Shown piece by piece: positions 27,530 through 39,615 of a stretch of DNA of 64,000 bases; the first letter of the stretch is position 1; each line of letters starts with the position of its first letter. The position numbers and the translations under genes were made by a program. The notes beneath the pieces were generated by a model, which was given only the letters and a program-made list of their open reading frames with translations, had not been told where the DNA came from and searched no databases. The stretch is taken from positions 62,001 to 126,000 of the forward strand of contig NZ_JADB01000002.1 in NCBI RefSeq assembly GCF_000518165.1. Direction: 5' to 3'. The stretch comes from Bartonella elizabethae F9251 = ATCC 49927 (lineage in GTDB: Bacteria > Pseudomonadota > Alphaproteobacteria > Rhizobiales > Rhizobiaceae).

Positions 27530-30529
27530 TTAAGAACCTAACGCGTCTTTGAGAAACGCAGCCAGTTGTTCAAGGTGTTTCACCATTAACCCAGAGGCCG
27601 GTGACGCACTCGCCGGACGTCCCGCATAACGAGCACGTGAATATTGCGCATTAATATGCGTCAAAACCCATTCCAAATAAGGCTCAATAAATGACCAAGC
27701 CCCCATATTTTTTGGCTCTTCTTGGCACCAAAAAACTTCTGCCTGCAAAAAGCGCGATAACACATTCACCAAAACTTTTGCAGGGAAAGGATACAACTGT
27801 TCAACACGAAGGAGATAAACATCATCGATACCCTTTTTTTCACGTTCTTCATAAAGGTCGTAATAAACCTTTCCTGTACAAAGAACGACACGGCGAATTT
27901 TATTATCTTTCTGCAACTTTATGACAGAATCCTTGAGACATTCTGCATCATCAAGCAATACACGAGAGAAACTCGTTTCTGGTCCCATTTCATTGAGAAG
28001 AGAAACAGCCCGCTTATGACGCAAAAGCGATTTAGGTGTCATTAGAATTAATGGCTTACGGAAATCGCGCTTAATTTGTCGACGCAAAATATGAAAATAA
28101 TTTGCAGGAGTTGTACAATTAGCAACCTGCATATTATCTTCCGCACAAAGCTGAAGAAACCGCTCTAAACGTGCAGAAGAATGCTCCGGTCCTTGTCCTT
28201 CAAAACCATGAGGCAATAAGCACACAAGACCAGACATACGAAGCCATTTACGCTCTGCAGATGAAATAAATTGATCAAAAATGACCTGTGCACCATTAGA
28301 GAAGTCACCAAATTGTGCTTCCCAAAGTATTAATCCTCGTGGTTCAGCAAGAGAATATCCATATTCAAAACCAAGAACAGCTTCTTCAGAAAGCATAGAA
28401 TTAACAACTTCATAAAGTGCTTGCCCTTTTTGTAAATGATTCAAAGGAATATAACGCGCTTCATTTTCTTGGTCATAAAGAACTGAATGACGTTGTGAAA
28501 AAGTTCCCCGTTCAACATCTTCACCGGAAAGACGTATCGGCGCTCCTTCTAAACAAAGTGAGCCAAAAGCAAGAGCCTCAGCGGTTGCCCAGTCAACGCC
28601 CTCACCAGTTTCGAAAATTTTAGCACGATTATTTAAAAAACGCTGTATCGTTTTATGAACATGAAAATTTTCTGGAACTTCGACAAGTTTCTGACCAATT
28701 TCCTTTAAGGTCTTTAATTCAACACCCGTTGTTCTAGAATGTTGCTCATCAGCATGACTAAAGGCTTTAAGTCCCGTCCAGCTTCCATCAAGCCAATCAG
28801 CCTTATTAGGCTTATAAGAAGCACTTGCTTCAAACTCACCCTCAAGTTTATCACGCCATAATTTTTTTTGTTGCTCAATCTCTTCTAAAGAAACCACTCC
28901 TTCTGCGATCAATTGATCACTATAAAGCTGAAGAGTTGTTTTATGATTACGAATTGCTTTATACATAAGTGGCTGCGTAAAGGAAGGTTCATCGCCTTCA
29001 TTATGTCCATAACGGCGATAACAAAACATATCAATAACTACCGGTTTATGGAAAATTTGACGAAACTCCATTGCTATTTTAGCAACAAAAACAACAGCTT
29101 CAGGGTCATCGCCATTCACATGAAAAATGGGAGCATCAATCATTTTTGCAACATCAGATGGATAAGGCGAAGAACGTGAAAAACGTGGTGCCGTTGTAAA
29201 ACCAATCTGATTATTGATAATCACATGAAGTGAACCTGCAACACGATAACCTTTAAGACCTGAAAGACCGAAAGTTTCTTGGATGACGCCCTGTCCTGCA
29301 AAAGCAGCATCACCATGAATAAGCAATGGCAACACTTTTGAGCGCTCACTTAATGGGAGTGAATCAGTGTGTGTGGGTCCGACAAGTTGATCTTGTTTAG
29401 CACGTGCTTTTCCCATAACAACTGGATCAACAATCTCAAGGTGGGAAGGATTAGCCACAAGCGATAAATGAACTTTATTTCCATCAAAGTCTAAATCAGC
29501 CGTCGTTCCTAAATGATATTTAACATCACCTGATCCCTCTACATCATCTGGCTTATAAGATCCCCCTTTGAATTCATGAAAGATAGCTCTATGCGGTTTA
29601 GCCAAAACTTGTGAAAGAACATTTAAACGACCACGATGGGCCATGCCTAAAATAACTTCCTGCACCCCTAAAGCACTACCGCATTTAATAATTTGTTCAA
29701 GAGCAGGAATCAGCGCTTCACCACCATCAAGTCCAAAACGTTTTGTTCCTTTATATTTAGTGTCTAAAAACTGTTCGAATCCTTCTGCTTCAATAAGCTT
29801 ATTCAGGATAGCTTTCTTGTCTTGCTGTGTGAAAGCAATTTTTTTATCTCGCCCTTCAATCCGCTCTTGAAGCCACGCCTTCTGGACCGGATCAGAAACA
29901 TGCATATATTCCACACCGATTGTTGAACAATAGGTACGATTGAGAATTTCAAGCATTTGCGGAATAGTTGCATATTCCAATCCTAAAACATTATCAATAA
30001 AAATGGGACGTTCATAATCAGCAGGAGTAAAACCATAAGCTTCCGGAGAAAGTTCTTTATAATCTTCCAGCTTTTCTGCCAATTGAAGAGGATCAAGCTT
30101 TGCCCGAAGATGCCCCCGAGCTCGAAACGAACGAATCATCATAAGCGCATGAACAGAATCACGCGTTGCACGAATAATATCTTGTTCACTGGAAGCTTTT
30201 CCCTTTTGAGCAATCCCTGTTGCTGCTTTTTGCTTTAATTTATCACCAAGATATTTTTCAAGAGAAGACCAATCACCATCAAGAGCGGAAACCAACTCAC
30301 CATCTGGCTTTAATGGCCAATGATCACGCTGCCACGTCGCTCCTTCAGCATTTTTGAGAACATCTTCTTTGTTATCATGAAGGCCTTCAAAAAAAGCACG
30401 CCATTGTGAATCAACACTGGTAGGATCTTTTTCATACTGAGCATAAAGTTGATCTATATAATCCGCATTCCCACCATAAAGAAATGACGTCTGTGCAAAA
30501 AGACTATTTATCTCGTCCTGCCTTGCCAT
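27530..30529 (-). CDS. sucA: 2-oxoglutarate dehydrogenase E1
   Basis: 999 residues, normal for SucA. Thiamine-diphosphate-dependent decarboxylation of 2-oxoglutarate. The amino end [20 protein letters not shown] is the E2-binding segment of this family; [34 protein letters not shown], and [16 protein letters not shown] with [15 protein letters not shown] are the ThDP and substrate regions; [19 protein letters not shown] is in the carboxy half. GGAGAGG precedes the ATG. Separated from sucD by 168 bases containing a long hairpin. Confidence 0.96.
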   Translation of the reverse strand: MARQDEINSLFAQTSFLYGGNADYIDQLYAQYEKDPTSVDSQWRAFFEGLHDNKEDVLKNAEGATWQRDHWPLKPDGELVSALDGDWSSLEKYLGDKLKQKAATGIAQKGKASSEQDIIRATRDSVHALMMIRSFRARGHLRAKLDPLQLAEKLEDYKELSPEAYGFTPADYERPIFIDNVLGLEYATIPQMLEILNRTYCSTIGVEYMHVSDPVQKAWLQERIEGRDKKIAFTQQDKKAILNKLIEAEGFEQFLDTKYKGTKRFGLDGGEALIPALEQIIKCGSALGVQEVILGMAHRGRLNVLSQVLAKPHRAIFHEFKGGSYKPDDVEGSGDVKYHLGTTADLDFDGNKVHLSLVANPSHLEIVDPVVMGKARAKQDQLVGPTHTDSLPLSERSKVLPLLIHGDAAFAGQGVIQETFGLSGLKGYRVAGSLHVIINNQIGFTTAPRFSRSSPYPSDVAKMIDAPIFHVNGDDPEAVVFVAKIAMEFRQIFHKPVVIDMFCYRRYGHNEGDEPSFTQPLMYKAIRNHKTTLQLYSDQLIAEGVVSLEEIEQQKKLWRDKLEGEFEASASYKPNKADWLDGSWTGLKAFSHADEQHSRTTGVELKTLKEIGQKLVEVPENFHVHKTIQRFLNNRAKIFETGEGVDWATAEALAFGSLCLEGAPIRLSGEDVERGTFSQRHSVLYDQENEARYIPLNHLQKGQALYEVVNSMLSEEAVLGFEYGYSLAEPRGLILWEAQFGDFSNGAQVIFDQFISSAERKWLRMSGLVCLLPHGFEGQGPEHSSARLERFLQLCAEDNMQVANCTTPANYFHILRRQIKRDFRKPLILMTPKSLLRHKRAVSLLNEMGPETSFSRVLLDDAECLKDSVIKLQKDNKIRRVVLCTGKVYYDLYEEREKKGIDDVYLLRVEQLYPFPAKVLVNVLSRFLQAEVFWCQEEPKNMGAWSFIEPYLEWVLTHINAQYSRARYAGRPASASPASGLMVKHLEQLAAFLKDALGS

Positions 30530-30650
30530 ATACCTCTCCGGAACATCTATTCCGTCTCCTTACATCTCTTTTCAACCCTTAAACGCTCACAAAGCAAATG
30601 AGGGAGGGGTCTAATATTCAAAAAAGTTTTACCTTTTTATACTCAAGTTT

Positions 30651-30690
30651 TTTCACCTGAATTAAGAATATTTTCTTAATTCAGATGAAA
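30651..30690. other. Long hairpin between sucD and sucA
   Basis: TTTCA-C-CTGAATTAAGAA and its complement TTCTTAATTCAG-A-TGAAA around a TATT loop form 17 pairs with one mismatch. It begins eight bases beyond the sucD stop in the direction of transcription. No T run follows on the minus strand, so it does not look like a strong terminator for sucD; a plus-strand T-rich run (TTTTCTTTT) does follow. Confidence 0.6.
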
Positions 30691-30697
30691 TTTTCTT

Positions 30698-31600
30698 TTA
30701 GCCTTTCAAAACTGACATCAAAGTCTTACCTATTTGTGATGGCGAAGGAGATACACGAATCCCTGCTGATTCCATTGCCGCAATTTTATCTTCTGCTCCA
30801 CCTTTACCACCAGAAATAACAGCACCAGCATGCCCCATTGTACGTCCTGGAGGAGCCGTACGACCAGCAATAAAGCCAACAATAGGCTTTTTACGACCTT
30901 TTCTTGCTTCATCTTGTAAAAACTGTGCGGCTTCTTCTTCAGCAGATCCCCCAATTTCACCAATCATCACAATAGACTGGGTTTCATCATCCGCTAAAAA
31001 CATTTCCAACACATCAATAAATTCAGTCCCCTTAACAGGATCGCCCCCAATTCCTATAGCGGTTGTTTGTCCAAGACCTTCCTGACTCGTTTGAAAAACA
31101 GCTTCATAAGTTAATGTTCCCGACCGTGAAACAACCCCCACAGAACCTTTTCTAAAAATAGAACCAGGCATAATACCAATTTTACATTCGTTTGGCGTGA
31201 GAATACCAGGACAATTAGGACCAATAAGACGAGATTTTGAGTTTTCTAATCGTGCCTTTACCTTGACCATATCCATAACAGGAATACCTTCTGTAATACA
31301 GATAATTAAACGAACTTCAGCTTCAATCGCTTCTATAATAGCTGCCGCTGCTCCTGCAGGAGGAACATAAATAACGGAAGCATCCGCGCCTGTCTTTTCT
31401 TTTGCTTCTGCAACACTAGCAAAGATAGGAAGAGTCTCACCTTTTGAACCTTCCCATGTTTCTCCACCCTTTTTAGGATTAACACCACCAACCATTTGCG
31501 TACCATGATAAGCAAGCGCCTGTTCTGTATGAAATGTTCCCGTTTTTCCTGTAAGCCCTTGAACAAGAACTTTCGTCTCTTTATTCACAAGAATCGACAT
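30698..31600 (-). CDS. sucD: Succinate-CoA ligase subunit alpha
   Basis: 300 residues. With SucC it turns succinyl-CoA into succinate with formation of a nucleoside triphosphate. [17 protein letters not shown] is the CoA-binding start, [16 protein letters not shown] is the family signature, and the phosphohistidine lies in [19 protein letters not shown] precedes the ATG, three bases after the sucC stop. Confidence 0.97.
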   Translation of the reverse strand: MSILVNKETKVLVQGLTGKTGTFHTEQALAYHGTQMVGGVNPKKGGETWEGSKGETLPIFASVAEAKEKTGADASVIYVPPAGAAAAIIEAIEAEVRLIICITEGIPVMDMVKVKARLENSKSRLIGPNCPGILTPNECKIGIMPGSIFRKGSVGVVSRSGTLTYEAVFQTSQEGLGQTTAIGIGGDPVKGTEFIDVLEMFLADDETQSIVMIGEIGGSAEEEAAQFLQDEARKGRKKPIVGFIAGRTAPPGRTMGHAGAVISGGKGGAEDKIAAMESAGIRVSPSPSQIGKTLMSVLKG

Positions 31601-31603
31601 AAC

Positions 31604-32800
31604 TTAAGCTCCCTTCACGGCTGCAACAATTTTTTGAGCAGCATCATCTAAATCATCAGCGGGAATAACATTCAAACCACTGTCCTTGATAATTGCTTTA
31701 CCCTGCTCAACATTCGTACCTTCAAGACGAACAACTAAGGGAACCTTTAAACCAACTTCACGCACAGCAGCAACCACACCTTCAGCAATGACATCACAAC
31801 GCATAATACCACCAAAAATGTTAACTAAAATGCCCTTAACATTTGGATCAGCTGTAATAATCTTAAAAGCAGCAGTCACCTTTTCTTTTGATGCGCCACC
31901 TCCCACATCTAAAAAATTTGCCGGTTCAGCGCCATAAAGCTTGATGATATCCATGGTTGCCATAGCAAGACCCGCACCATTGACCATGCAACCAATGGTA
32001 CCCTCAAGAGCAACATAAGCAAGATCATGCTTTGAAGCTTCGATTTCTTTTGGATCTTCTTCTGAAAGATCACGCAATTCTAAAATATCTGGATGACGAA
32101 ACAAAGCATTATTATCAAAAGAAACTTTTGCATCCAAAACGCGCAAATGACCATCTTTCATCACAATAAGGGGATTGATTTCTAAAAGGCTCATATCTTT
32201 TTCACAAAATGCTTTATAGAGAATTGGAAAAAGCTTTTCACCATCCTCTCGCGCACTATCACGCAATCCCAATGCATCACACAGTCTTGCGCAATCAGCA
32301 GAGGTAACACCTTGCGTAGCATCAATGGGCAGAGTGAAGATTTTTTCTGGTGTTTCTTCAGCAACTGTTTCAATATCCATTCCACCTTCTGTTGAAACAA
32401 CAAAAGCAATCCGACCAACACTCCGATCAACCAAAAGCGAAAGATAAAGCTCGCGTTCAATATCAGCACCATCTTCAATGTAAAGACGATTGACCTGTTT
32501 ACCTTCTGGACCAGTTTGTTTGGTTACCAAAGTTTTCCCAAGCATTTCTTGAACATTTGCAACAACTTCTTCAACAGAATGTGCAAGCCGAACACCACCC
32601 TTTGCATCAGAACCAAGTTCTTTAAACTTACCCTTACCACGACCACCAGCGTGTATCTGACTTTTAACCACATAGAGAGGTCCGGGCAATTTTTTTGCCC
32701 ATTTTTCAGCTTGCTCTACAGAATAAACAGCAACACCATTTGCAATGGGTGCTCCATATTCATGAAGCAGACGTTTGGCCTGATACTCATGGATATTCAT
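31604..32800 (-). CDS. sucC: Succinate-CoA ligase subunit beta
   Basis: 398 residues, ATP-grasp subunit that binds the nucleotide and Mg. [47 protein letters not shown] and the [17 protein letters not shown] segment are diagnostic. Lies 91 bases behind mdh with AAGGAC before the start, in the same transcription direction as the whole block. Confidence 0.97.
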   Translation of the reverse strand: MNIHEYQAKRLLHEYGAPIANGVAVYSVEQAEKWAKKLPGPLYVVKSQIHAGGRGKGKFKELGSDAKGGVRLAHSVEEVVANVQEMLGKTLVTKQTGPEGKQVNRLYIEDGADIERELYLSLLVDRSVGRIAFVVSTEGGMDIETVAEETPEKIFTLPIDATQGVTSADCARLCDALGLRDSAREDGEKLFPILYKAFCEKDMSLLEINPLIVMKDGHLRVLDAKVSFDNNALFRHPDILELRDLSEEDPKEIEASKHDLAYVALEGTIGCMVNGAGLAMATMDIIKLYGAEPANFLDVGGGASKEKVTAAFKIITADPNVKGILVNIFGGIMRCDVIAEGVVAAVREVGLKVPLVVRLEGTNVEQGKAIIKDSGLNVIPADDLDDAAQKIVAAVKGA

Positions 32801-32891
32801 GCATTTGTCCTTTTCTTTTATGAATTATTATTAATCCTAAAGTTCTAATATTCTAAAACACTTTATTTTAATGAACGAAATCTTATTTTAT

Positions 32892-33872
<981 letters not shown>

Positions 33873-34142
33873 TTAGATCATTCAGCGCACACACATCAGC
33901 GCCCATATACTGAAAATTTTTGACTTACACCACATTTAAACAATATCATAAAAAGCAGTAAAGAAATGAAATTTACAAATTTCTCTCCTTACAGAAACAA
34001 CAACCCTCCGCACAAACAACTATTAGAAAATTATCATGATGTATCGATAAAGTGAATTTTAAAAAAATACAACAGAATTATTACATTTCTTTAATTTCAA
34101 AGAGTTATTGTTTTTACAGTTTACGTAAAGGTAAAAGTATAA

Positions 34143-35342
34143 TCAAAGCTTCTTCTTCAAAAGAAAATGTTCTTCCCAAAGCTTCAAATAATCGTAGCTT
34201 TGCATTTCAAAAAGACGTGACTGTGTTCTTTGAAATTCAAATGTTTCTGCAGTCTGAGCATGCCCCTTATACAAATCCTCCACTCCTGCTGCTGCCGACA
34301 TAAATAATCGAATGTGGCGCTCATAAAGAATATCAATAAGCAAAATAAACCGTTTTGTTTCATTGCGACATGTATCATCCATGATCGGTACATTATCGAT
34401 AAAAATCGTATGATAGCGCTCCCCTAATACCAAATACTCAGCTGCGGCCAAAGGTTTTGCACACAAGTCTCGATAATCAAAGCGCGCACAACCAGCAGCA
34501 AAACGTGGAATAGGAATAAGGCGCCCTCTGATAGAAAGCTCATCAGATCTTTCTTTATGTCCTTGCAACACACGTACCCATGCTTGATCCATACATTCAT
34601 CTGCTTTTTTCCCTAATGGCGTTACATACACAGGCTGTAGATTTGATTTTTCAAGACGATAATCTGTTTTTGCATCAAGATTAACAACACGAACATATGC
34701 TTTCAAAACTTCAATAAAAGGCAAAAAGAGTTCACGATTTAAACCGTTATAATAAAGGTTATTCGGCGCCACATTTGAAGTTGCAATAAAGAAAATTCGC
34801 TTATCAAACAAAGCAGAAATAAGCCGCCCCAACACCATAGCATCAGCAATATCTGTTACACTAAACTCATCAAAACAAAGTACCTTTGCTTCTCGTGCAA
34901 GATCTTCAGCAACAGCTAAAATAGGATTATCTTGTTTAGATTTTGCACGCCCAGATGCTTGACGATAAAAATTAATACGCTCATGCACATCGGCCATAAA
35001 ATCATTAAAATGAGCGCGTTTTTTATTATTCTTAGGCAAACAAGAAAAGAACAAATCCATCAGCATGGTTTTGCCTCGTCCTACTTCACCATAAATATAC
35101 AATCCCTGAAAAGAACTATTTTCATCCCTTTGTTTTACAATATGATCAAAATTTTGTCTTTTCCTTTTAAATATTCTTTTTAAAAAAGACCCAAATATCC
35201 AAGACCAAGGACGAGAAGCATTTTGTTCCAAAATTTTTTTTAATAAATGATCAAAGTGCTCTGTTACAGCCAACTGAGCTGGATCAAAACGGACTTCCCC
35301 TTTAGAGACCAGCTCCTTATAGCGCGTTGAAACGAGAATCAT
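34143..35342 (-). CDS. zapE: Cell division protein ZapE (AFG1-like ATPase)
   Basis: 399 residues. Walker A GEVGRGKTMLMDLFF (about 85-99), Walker B VLCFDEFSVTDIADAM, sensor FIATSNVAPNNLYYNGLNRE, all typical of the AFG1/ZapE family. In E. coli ZapE binds FtsZ and destabilises rings at the membrane; mitochondrial Afg1 helps with protein quality. The gene ends near the mdh promoter region and its start has no clear ribosome binding site. Confidence 0.9.
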   Translation of the reverse strand: MILVSTRYKELVSKGEVRFDPAQLAVTEHFDHLLKKILEQNASRPWSWIFGSFLKRIFKRKRQNFDHIVKQRDENSSFQGLYIYGEVGRGKTMLMDLFFSCLPKNNKKRAHFNDFMADVHERINFYRQASGRAKSKQDNPILAVAEDLAREAKVLCFDEFSVTDIADAMVLGRLISALFDKRIFFIATSNVAPNNLYYNGLNRELFLPFIEVLKAYVRVVNLDAKTDYRLEKSNLQPVYVTPLGKKADECMDQAWVRVLQGHKERSDELSIRGRLIPIPRFAAGCARFDYRDLCAKPLAAAEYLVLGERYHTIFIDNVPIMDDTCRNETKRFILLIDILYERHIRLFMSAAAGVEDLYKGHAQTAETFEFQRTQSRLFEMQSYDYLKLWEEHFLLKKKL

Positions 35343-35440
35343 CCAAACAACCTTTTTCCAACCGTTTTCAATGAAAAATACAAATTCTTTTCACGAATCT
35401 GCCCCTATAGCTTATTTTTTCATAAACGGTCAAAAATGAT

Positions 35441-35986
35441 TTAACGGCTTAAAACAACGGGATGATCATCAAGTGTACGTCCCTCAAAACGATCAACATT
35501 TGAAGAATAAAGAGCAACGATAACACGTCCATAATTATTATAAAAATATAATCTTTTTCCTTTAACAGCCCACGATCTTACTTGGGAAACAATTCCTGGA
35601 CAGTGTAAAGGACCTGCTCGGTACCCTTGTCCAAACTTTGTTTGTGGCGTTGCAATCCGACAAACTTTACCCCCCATAGAAAGATTCCATACCCCAGCAA
35701 TACTTGCAGGAAACAAATCAGTGGCATTGCTTGGTAATTCGAGACTCGCCATTCGTCCATCGCTCTGAGAATCTCCTTTCTCATACATCGAAGCGTTTGC
35801 AGCTTCAGATACCGACGAAGAAGCAGACGATAGATCAGATACTTCTAGGGTTGTCATTTGTTGAGATGGATAAAAAACTTCTAATGCGTTACTATTATCA
35901 TTACTGTCAAACCGCGTTATTGAACATCCCCCTAAAAGCATTACAGTTGACATTGCAACGAAAAACGAATTTTTTGAAAACGACAT
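35441..35986 (-). CDS. Omp19-like lipoprotein (protease inhibitor Inh family)
   Basis: 181 residues from the ATG at 35986, chosen because GGGAGAG lies just upstream; a GTG at 36022 would add 12 residues. Lipobox LGGC near residue 20, then a low-complexity Ser/Asn linker. The carboxy-terminal domain (IAGVWNLSMGGKVCRIATP, QTKFGQGYRAGPLHCPG, YSSNVDRFEGRTLDD) matches the Inh/Omp19 domain with its two conserved cysteines. Brucella Omp19 is an outer-membrane lipoprotein that inhibits host proteases; a similar shield role is inferred here. Divergent from dapF. Confidence 0.86.
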   Translation of the reverse strand: MSFSKNSFFVAMSTVMLLGGCSITRFDSNDNSNALEVFYPSQQMTTLEVSDLSSASSSVSEAANASMYEKGDSQSDGRMASLELPSNATDLFPASIAGVWNLSMGGKVCRIATPQTKFGQGYRAGPLHCPGIVSQVRSWAVKGKRLYFYNNYGRVIVALYSSNVDRFEGRTLDDHPVVLSR

Positions 35987-36209
35987 TTCTGTACTCTCTC
36001 CCATGACAATAAATAAACTCACAAAAAATTAAGTGAATATTTTTTATAATTACAAAGATAAATTAACAAATTAAAAAAACAGGATTAAAATTCTTTATTT
36101 AAAACAAAATAATTTATGTACTTAAGTTTATATTTATTAAACACTAGAAATCTATAAGATTTTTAGTCATATATCCCTTGATAAGTAATCTTTAGAATAG
36201 AGAAATTTC

Positions 36210-37061
36210 ATGAAAACGCCATTTAGCAAAATGGATGGTCTTGGAAATCAAATTATTGTTGCTGATATGCGCGAAAGCACAGAGGCTCTTACACCACAAG
36301 CAATCCTTGCTTTATCGGCAGATCCTGAAATGCATTTTGATCAAATCATGGCTATCCACACTCCAACTCAGAACGAAGCCGACTTCCGCATCGAAATATG
36401 GAATGCTGATGGTTCAAAGGCTAAAGCTTGTGGAAATGGTACCCGCTGTGTCATTGCATGGCTCACAGACCACAATTTTGGTGAAAATTTTCGTTTAGAA
36501 ACCCCCGCTGGAGTGATCGAAGGAAAATACCAAGCCGACAATCTCATTTCTGTTGACATGGGATGCCCAAATTTCAATGCAAAAGAGATGCCTGTTTCAC
36601 GTGAAATAGTTGATACCAATCACGTGGAAATTACAGCTGGTCCCCTAAGAGATGCTTGTCTTGTCTCTATTGGCAATCTCCACGCTATCTTTTTTGTTGA
36701 AAATGATCTTCAACATATTCCATTAGAAAAATACGGACCAATACTTGAACATGATTCCCTTTTTCCAGAACGGTGTAATATTTCCATTGCTTGCATAACG
36801 TCAAAGAAAAGTCTAAATTTACGTACATGGGAGCGAGGAGCAGGATTAACACAAGCATGTGGGAGTGCTGCGTGTGCTAGTGCCGTGGCCGCTTATCGAC
36901 GTGGTTTGACACAGCGCCATATCGATGTAAATTTACCAGGGGGAACACTTAATATTTTTTACCGAGAAGATAATCACATTATTATGACAGGACCCATAAA
37001 ATATCAATTTAGTGGTTTTTTAAATCCTTTAACAGGGTGCTATAAAAAGGATCACTCTTGA
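36210..37061 (+). CDS. dapF: Diaminopimelate epimerase
   Basis: 283 residues. Turns LL- into meso-diaminopimelate for lysine and peptidoglycan. The two catalytic cysteines lie in KACGNGTRC and TQACGSAACASAVA; FSKMDGLGNQIIVAD is the usual start, with DGLGNQ in place of the common GLGND. The stop overlaps the mtaB start by one base (TGATG). Confidence 0.95.
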   Translation: MKTPFSKMDGLGNQIIVADMRESTEALTPQAILALSADPEMHFDQIMAIHTPTQNEADFRIEIWNADGSKAKACGNGTRCVIAWLTDHNFGENFRLETPAGVIEGKYQADNLISVDMGCPNFNAKEMPVSREIVDTNHVEITAGPLRDACLVSIGNLHAIFFVENDLQHIPLEKYGPILEHDSLFPERCNISIACITSKKSLNLRTWERGAGLTQACGSAACASAVAAYRRGLTQRHIDVNLPGGTLNIFYREDNHIIMTGPIKYQFSGFLNPLTGCYKKDHS

Positions 37062-38344
37062 TGGCAGTAGAAATTGTAACTTTCGGTTGTCGACTCAATA
37101 GTTACGAATCGGAAATTATTCGCAAAGAAAGCACTGCTTCAGGTTTAGACCAGCTCAAGGATGGTGCTATTATTTTTAATACCTGCGCTGTCACTGCCGA
37201 AGCCGTACGACAAGCAAAACAAGCTATCCGCAAAGCGCGACGTGAAAATCCTCATGCACGTATTATTGTAACAGGATGTGCTGCCCAAACAGAAGGACAA
37301 AATTTTGCCTCAATGACAGAAGTTGATCTCGTTTTAGGGAACGAAGATAAACTTCACGCCCATTCTTATCGTCAACTTCCTGATTTTGGTATTAATCATT
37401 CCGAAAAGGTGCGTATCAATGATATCATGGAAGTGCAAAAAATTGCTCCCCATATGGTCAGTGCAATGCAAGAACGCACCCGCGCTTTTGTACAGGTACA
37501 AAATGGATGCGATCATCGCTGTACATTTTGCATTATTCCTTATGGACGTGGACCTTCTCGTTCAGTTCCCATGGGTGCTGTCATAGAGCAAATTAAAAAA
37601 CTTACAGGCGAGGGGATTCAAGAAGTTGTTCTTACAGGTGTTGACCTTACAAGTTATGGTCACGATCTTCCTGGAAAAGCAAATTTAGGAAAATTAACAT
37701 CAGCCATTTTACATCATGTCCCCGATTTGGCCCGATTACGCCTCTCTTCTATTGATTCTATTGAAGCAGACGAAGAACTTATAAATCTTTTAGCCTATGA
37801 GAAAAGGATCATGCCCCATTTGCATTTATCCTTGCAAGCAGGCGATAATATGATTTTAAAACGGATGAAACGTCGTCATTTGCGTGAACATGCTATTCAA
37901 TTTTGCCAAGAGTTGCGTTCCAAACGTCCTACAATGGTTTATGGTGCCGACTTAATAGCTGGTTTTCCTACGGAAACAGAAGAGATGTTTCAAAACAGTC
38001 TTGCTTTAATCAAAGATTGTAATTTAACCCACCTTCATGTTTTCCCCTTTAGTCCAAGAGAAGGAACACCTGCCGCACGAATGCCACAAGTCAACCGTAA
38101 AATAATTAAGATGCGTGCTGAAAGCTTGCGTAAGGCAGGTGAAGAGGCCTACCAACAACATCTTGCTCATTTACAAAACAGCCAACAAAAAATTCTCGTT
38201 GAAAAAGATGAAATTGGACGAACAGAAGATTATACTCTTGTACAAATTAAAGGTGCAAAAGCAGGGACAATTGTTCAAGCTCTTATCATTGACCATGATG
38301 GCGATAAATTAATTGCTGTCCTTCCAAAATTAAACGCTGCTTGA
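37061..38344 (+). CDS. mtaB: tRNA N6-threonylcarbamoyladenosine methylthiotransferase MtaB
   Basis: 427 residues from the ATG at 37061. Radical-SAM enzyme making ms2t6A37 in tRNAs. Amino-terminal UPF0004 cysteines in TFGCRLNSYESE, FNTCAVTAEA and VTGCAAQ bind one cluster; CDHRCTFCIIPYGRG has the CxxxCxxC radical-SAM cluster motif; the last 60 residues form a TRAM domain. Middle gene of dapF-mtaB-ftsY, a standard rhizobial string. Confidence 0.94.
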   Translation: MAVEIVTFGCRLNSYESEIIRKESTASGLDQLKDGAIIFNTCAVTAEAVRQAKQAIRKARRENPHARIIVTGCAAQTEGQNFASMTEVDLVLGNEDKLHAHSYRQLPDFGINHSEKVRINDIMEVQKIAPHMVSAMQERTRAFVQVQNGCDHRCTFCIIPYGRGPSRSVPMGAVIEQIKKLTGEGIQEVVLTGVDLTSYGHDLPGKANLGKLTSAILHHVPDLARLRLSSIDSIEADEELINLLAYEKRIMPHLHLSLQAGDNMILKRMKRRHLREHAIQFCQELRSKRPTMVYGADLIAGFPTETEEMFQNSLALIKDCNLTHLHVFPFSPREGTPAARMPQVNRKIIKMRAESLRKAGEEAYQQHLAHLQNSQQKILVEKDEIGRTEDYTLVQIKGAKAGTIVQALIIDHDGDKLIAVLPKLNAA

Positions 38345-38358
38345 GCAGGAAAACTCTT

Positions 38359-39615
38359 ATGACGAAATCTTTTATAAAAAAAATATTTTCTTATTCCAAA
38401 TCCAAAGAGCAGGAAAGTGAACAAATTTCCGCTCCTGATAAAAGCGATATAATAGAAGAAAATGAAGGGATAAAAAACAGCCAAACCTCTATAGAGGTAG
38501 AAAAAGAGGAAAAAATAAAAAGTAAAAAATCAATACCTATAAAACACGATGACCTCCCCACATCTTTAGAACTTCATTCTGATAAAGTCCCCCATTCTGG
38601 TAAAGTTTCTCCTTATAGCAAAATTATTGTCACAAACACCATTTGTGAAAAAAAGAGTGAAGAAACTTTACCCGAACCCTCTGTTGAACAAAAAAAGACA
38701 GCGTGGTTTGGACGCCTTAAAAAAGGTTTAGCCCTTTCTTCACAACGTCTAAGCGGATCAATTAGCGACCTCTTTGTTAAGAGAAAACTTGATGAAGAGA
38801 CATTGCAAGAGCTCGAAGATATTCTTATTCAAGCTGACCTTGGTGTAGAAACGGCAACACGCATCACAAATACTTTAGCTTCCAGTCGTTATGAAAAAGA
38901 TCTCTCCCCAGATGATATTCATATGATTGTTGCTGATGAAATCAAAAAAGTTTTGGAGCCTGTAGCAATACCATTAGAGCTTGATCTCAGTCATAAGCCT
39001 CATGTTATTTTGTTGGTTGGTGTAAATGGTACTGGAAAAACGACAACTATTGGAAAACTTGCAGCTAAATTAACTGAAGGGGGACTAAAAGTTATGCTTG
39101 CTGCAGGTGATACTTTCCGAGCCGCAGCGATTGAACAATTGCATATTTGGGGTAAACGTACCGATTCTCCTGTTATTTCGACTAAATTGGGTGCAGATGC
39201 CGCAAGCTTAGCTTTTGATGCTTTCGAGAAGGCAAAAAAAGCAAACAGTGATGTATTAATTATTGATACAGCAGGGCGTTTACAAAATAAATCTGAATTG
39301 ATGGATGAGTTGGCAAAAATTATTCGTGTTTTAAGAAAACACTCTCCCCAAGCGCCCCATACAATTCTTCAAACACTTGATGCCACCACCGGACAAAATG
39401 CACTCAGCCAAGTGGAGATTTTCCGTGATATTGCCGGTGTTAATGGTTTAGTCATGACAAAACTAGATGGGACTGCACGCGGAGGAATTCTTGTCGCGAT
39501 CGCAGCAAAATATAAATTACCCATTTATTTTATCGGTGTAGGAGAGAATATTGAAGACCTTCAACCCTTTTCTGCCTCTGACTTTGCCGAAACTATCGTA
39601 GGAAAACATGTATGA
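38359..39615 (+). CDS. ftsY: Signal recognition particle receptor FtsY
   Basis: 418 residues from the ATG at 38359 behind AGGA; a TTG at 38341 is less likely. Residues 1-115 form a charged, Lys/Glu/Ser-rich membrane-targeting A domain, followed by the N domain and the SRP GTPase: G1 GVNGTGKTTTIGKLA, G3 DTAGRLQ, G4 TKLDGTARGG. Docks ribosome-SRP complexes at the membrane. The yciB start overlaps its stop (ATGA). Confidence 0.96.
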   Translation: MTKSFIKKIFSYSKSKEQESEQISAPDKSDIIEENEGIKNSQTSIEVEKEEKIKSKKSIPIKHDDLPTSLELHSDKVPHSGKVSPYSKIIVTNTICEKKSEETLPEPSVEQKKTAWFGRLKKGLALSSQRLSGSISDLFVKRKLDEETLQELEDILIQADLGVETATRITNTLASSRYEKDLSPDDIHMIVADEIKKVLEPVAIPLELDLSHKPHVILLVGVNGTGKTTTIGKLAAKLTEGGLKVMLAAGDTFRAAAIEQLHIWGKRTDSPVISTKLGADAASLAFDAFEKAKKANSDVLIIDTAGRLQNKSELMDELAKIIRVLRKHSPQAPHTILQTLDATTGQNALSQVEIFRDIAGVNGLVMTKLDGTARGGILVAIAAKYKLPIYFIGVGENIEDLQPFSASDFAETIVGKHV

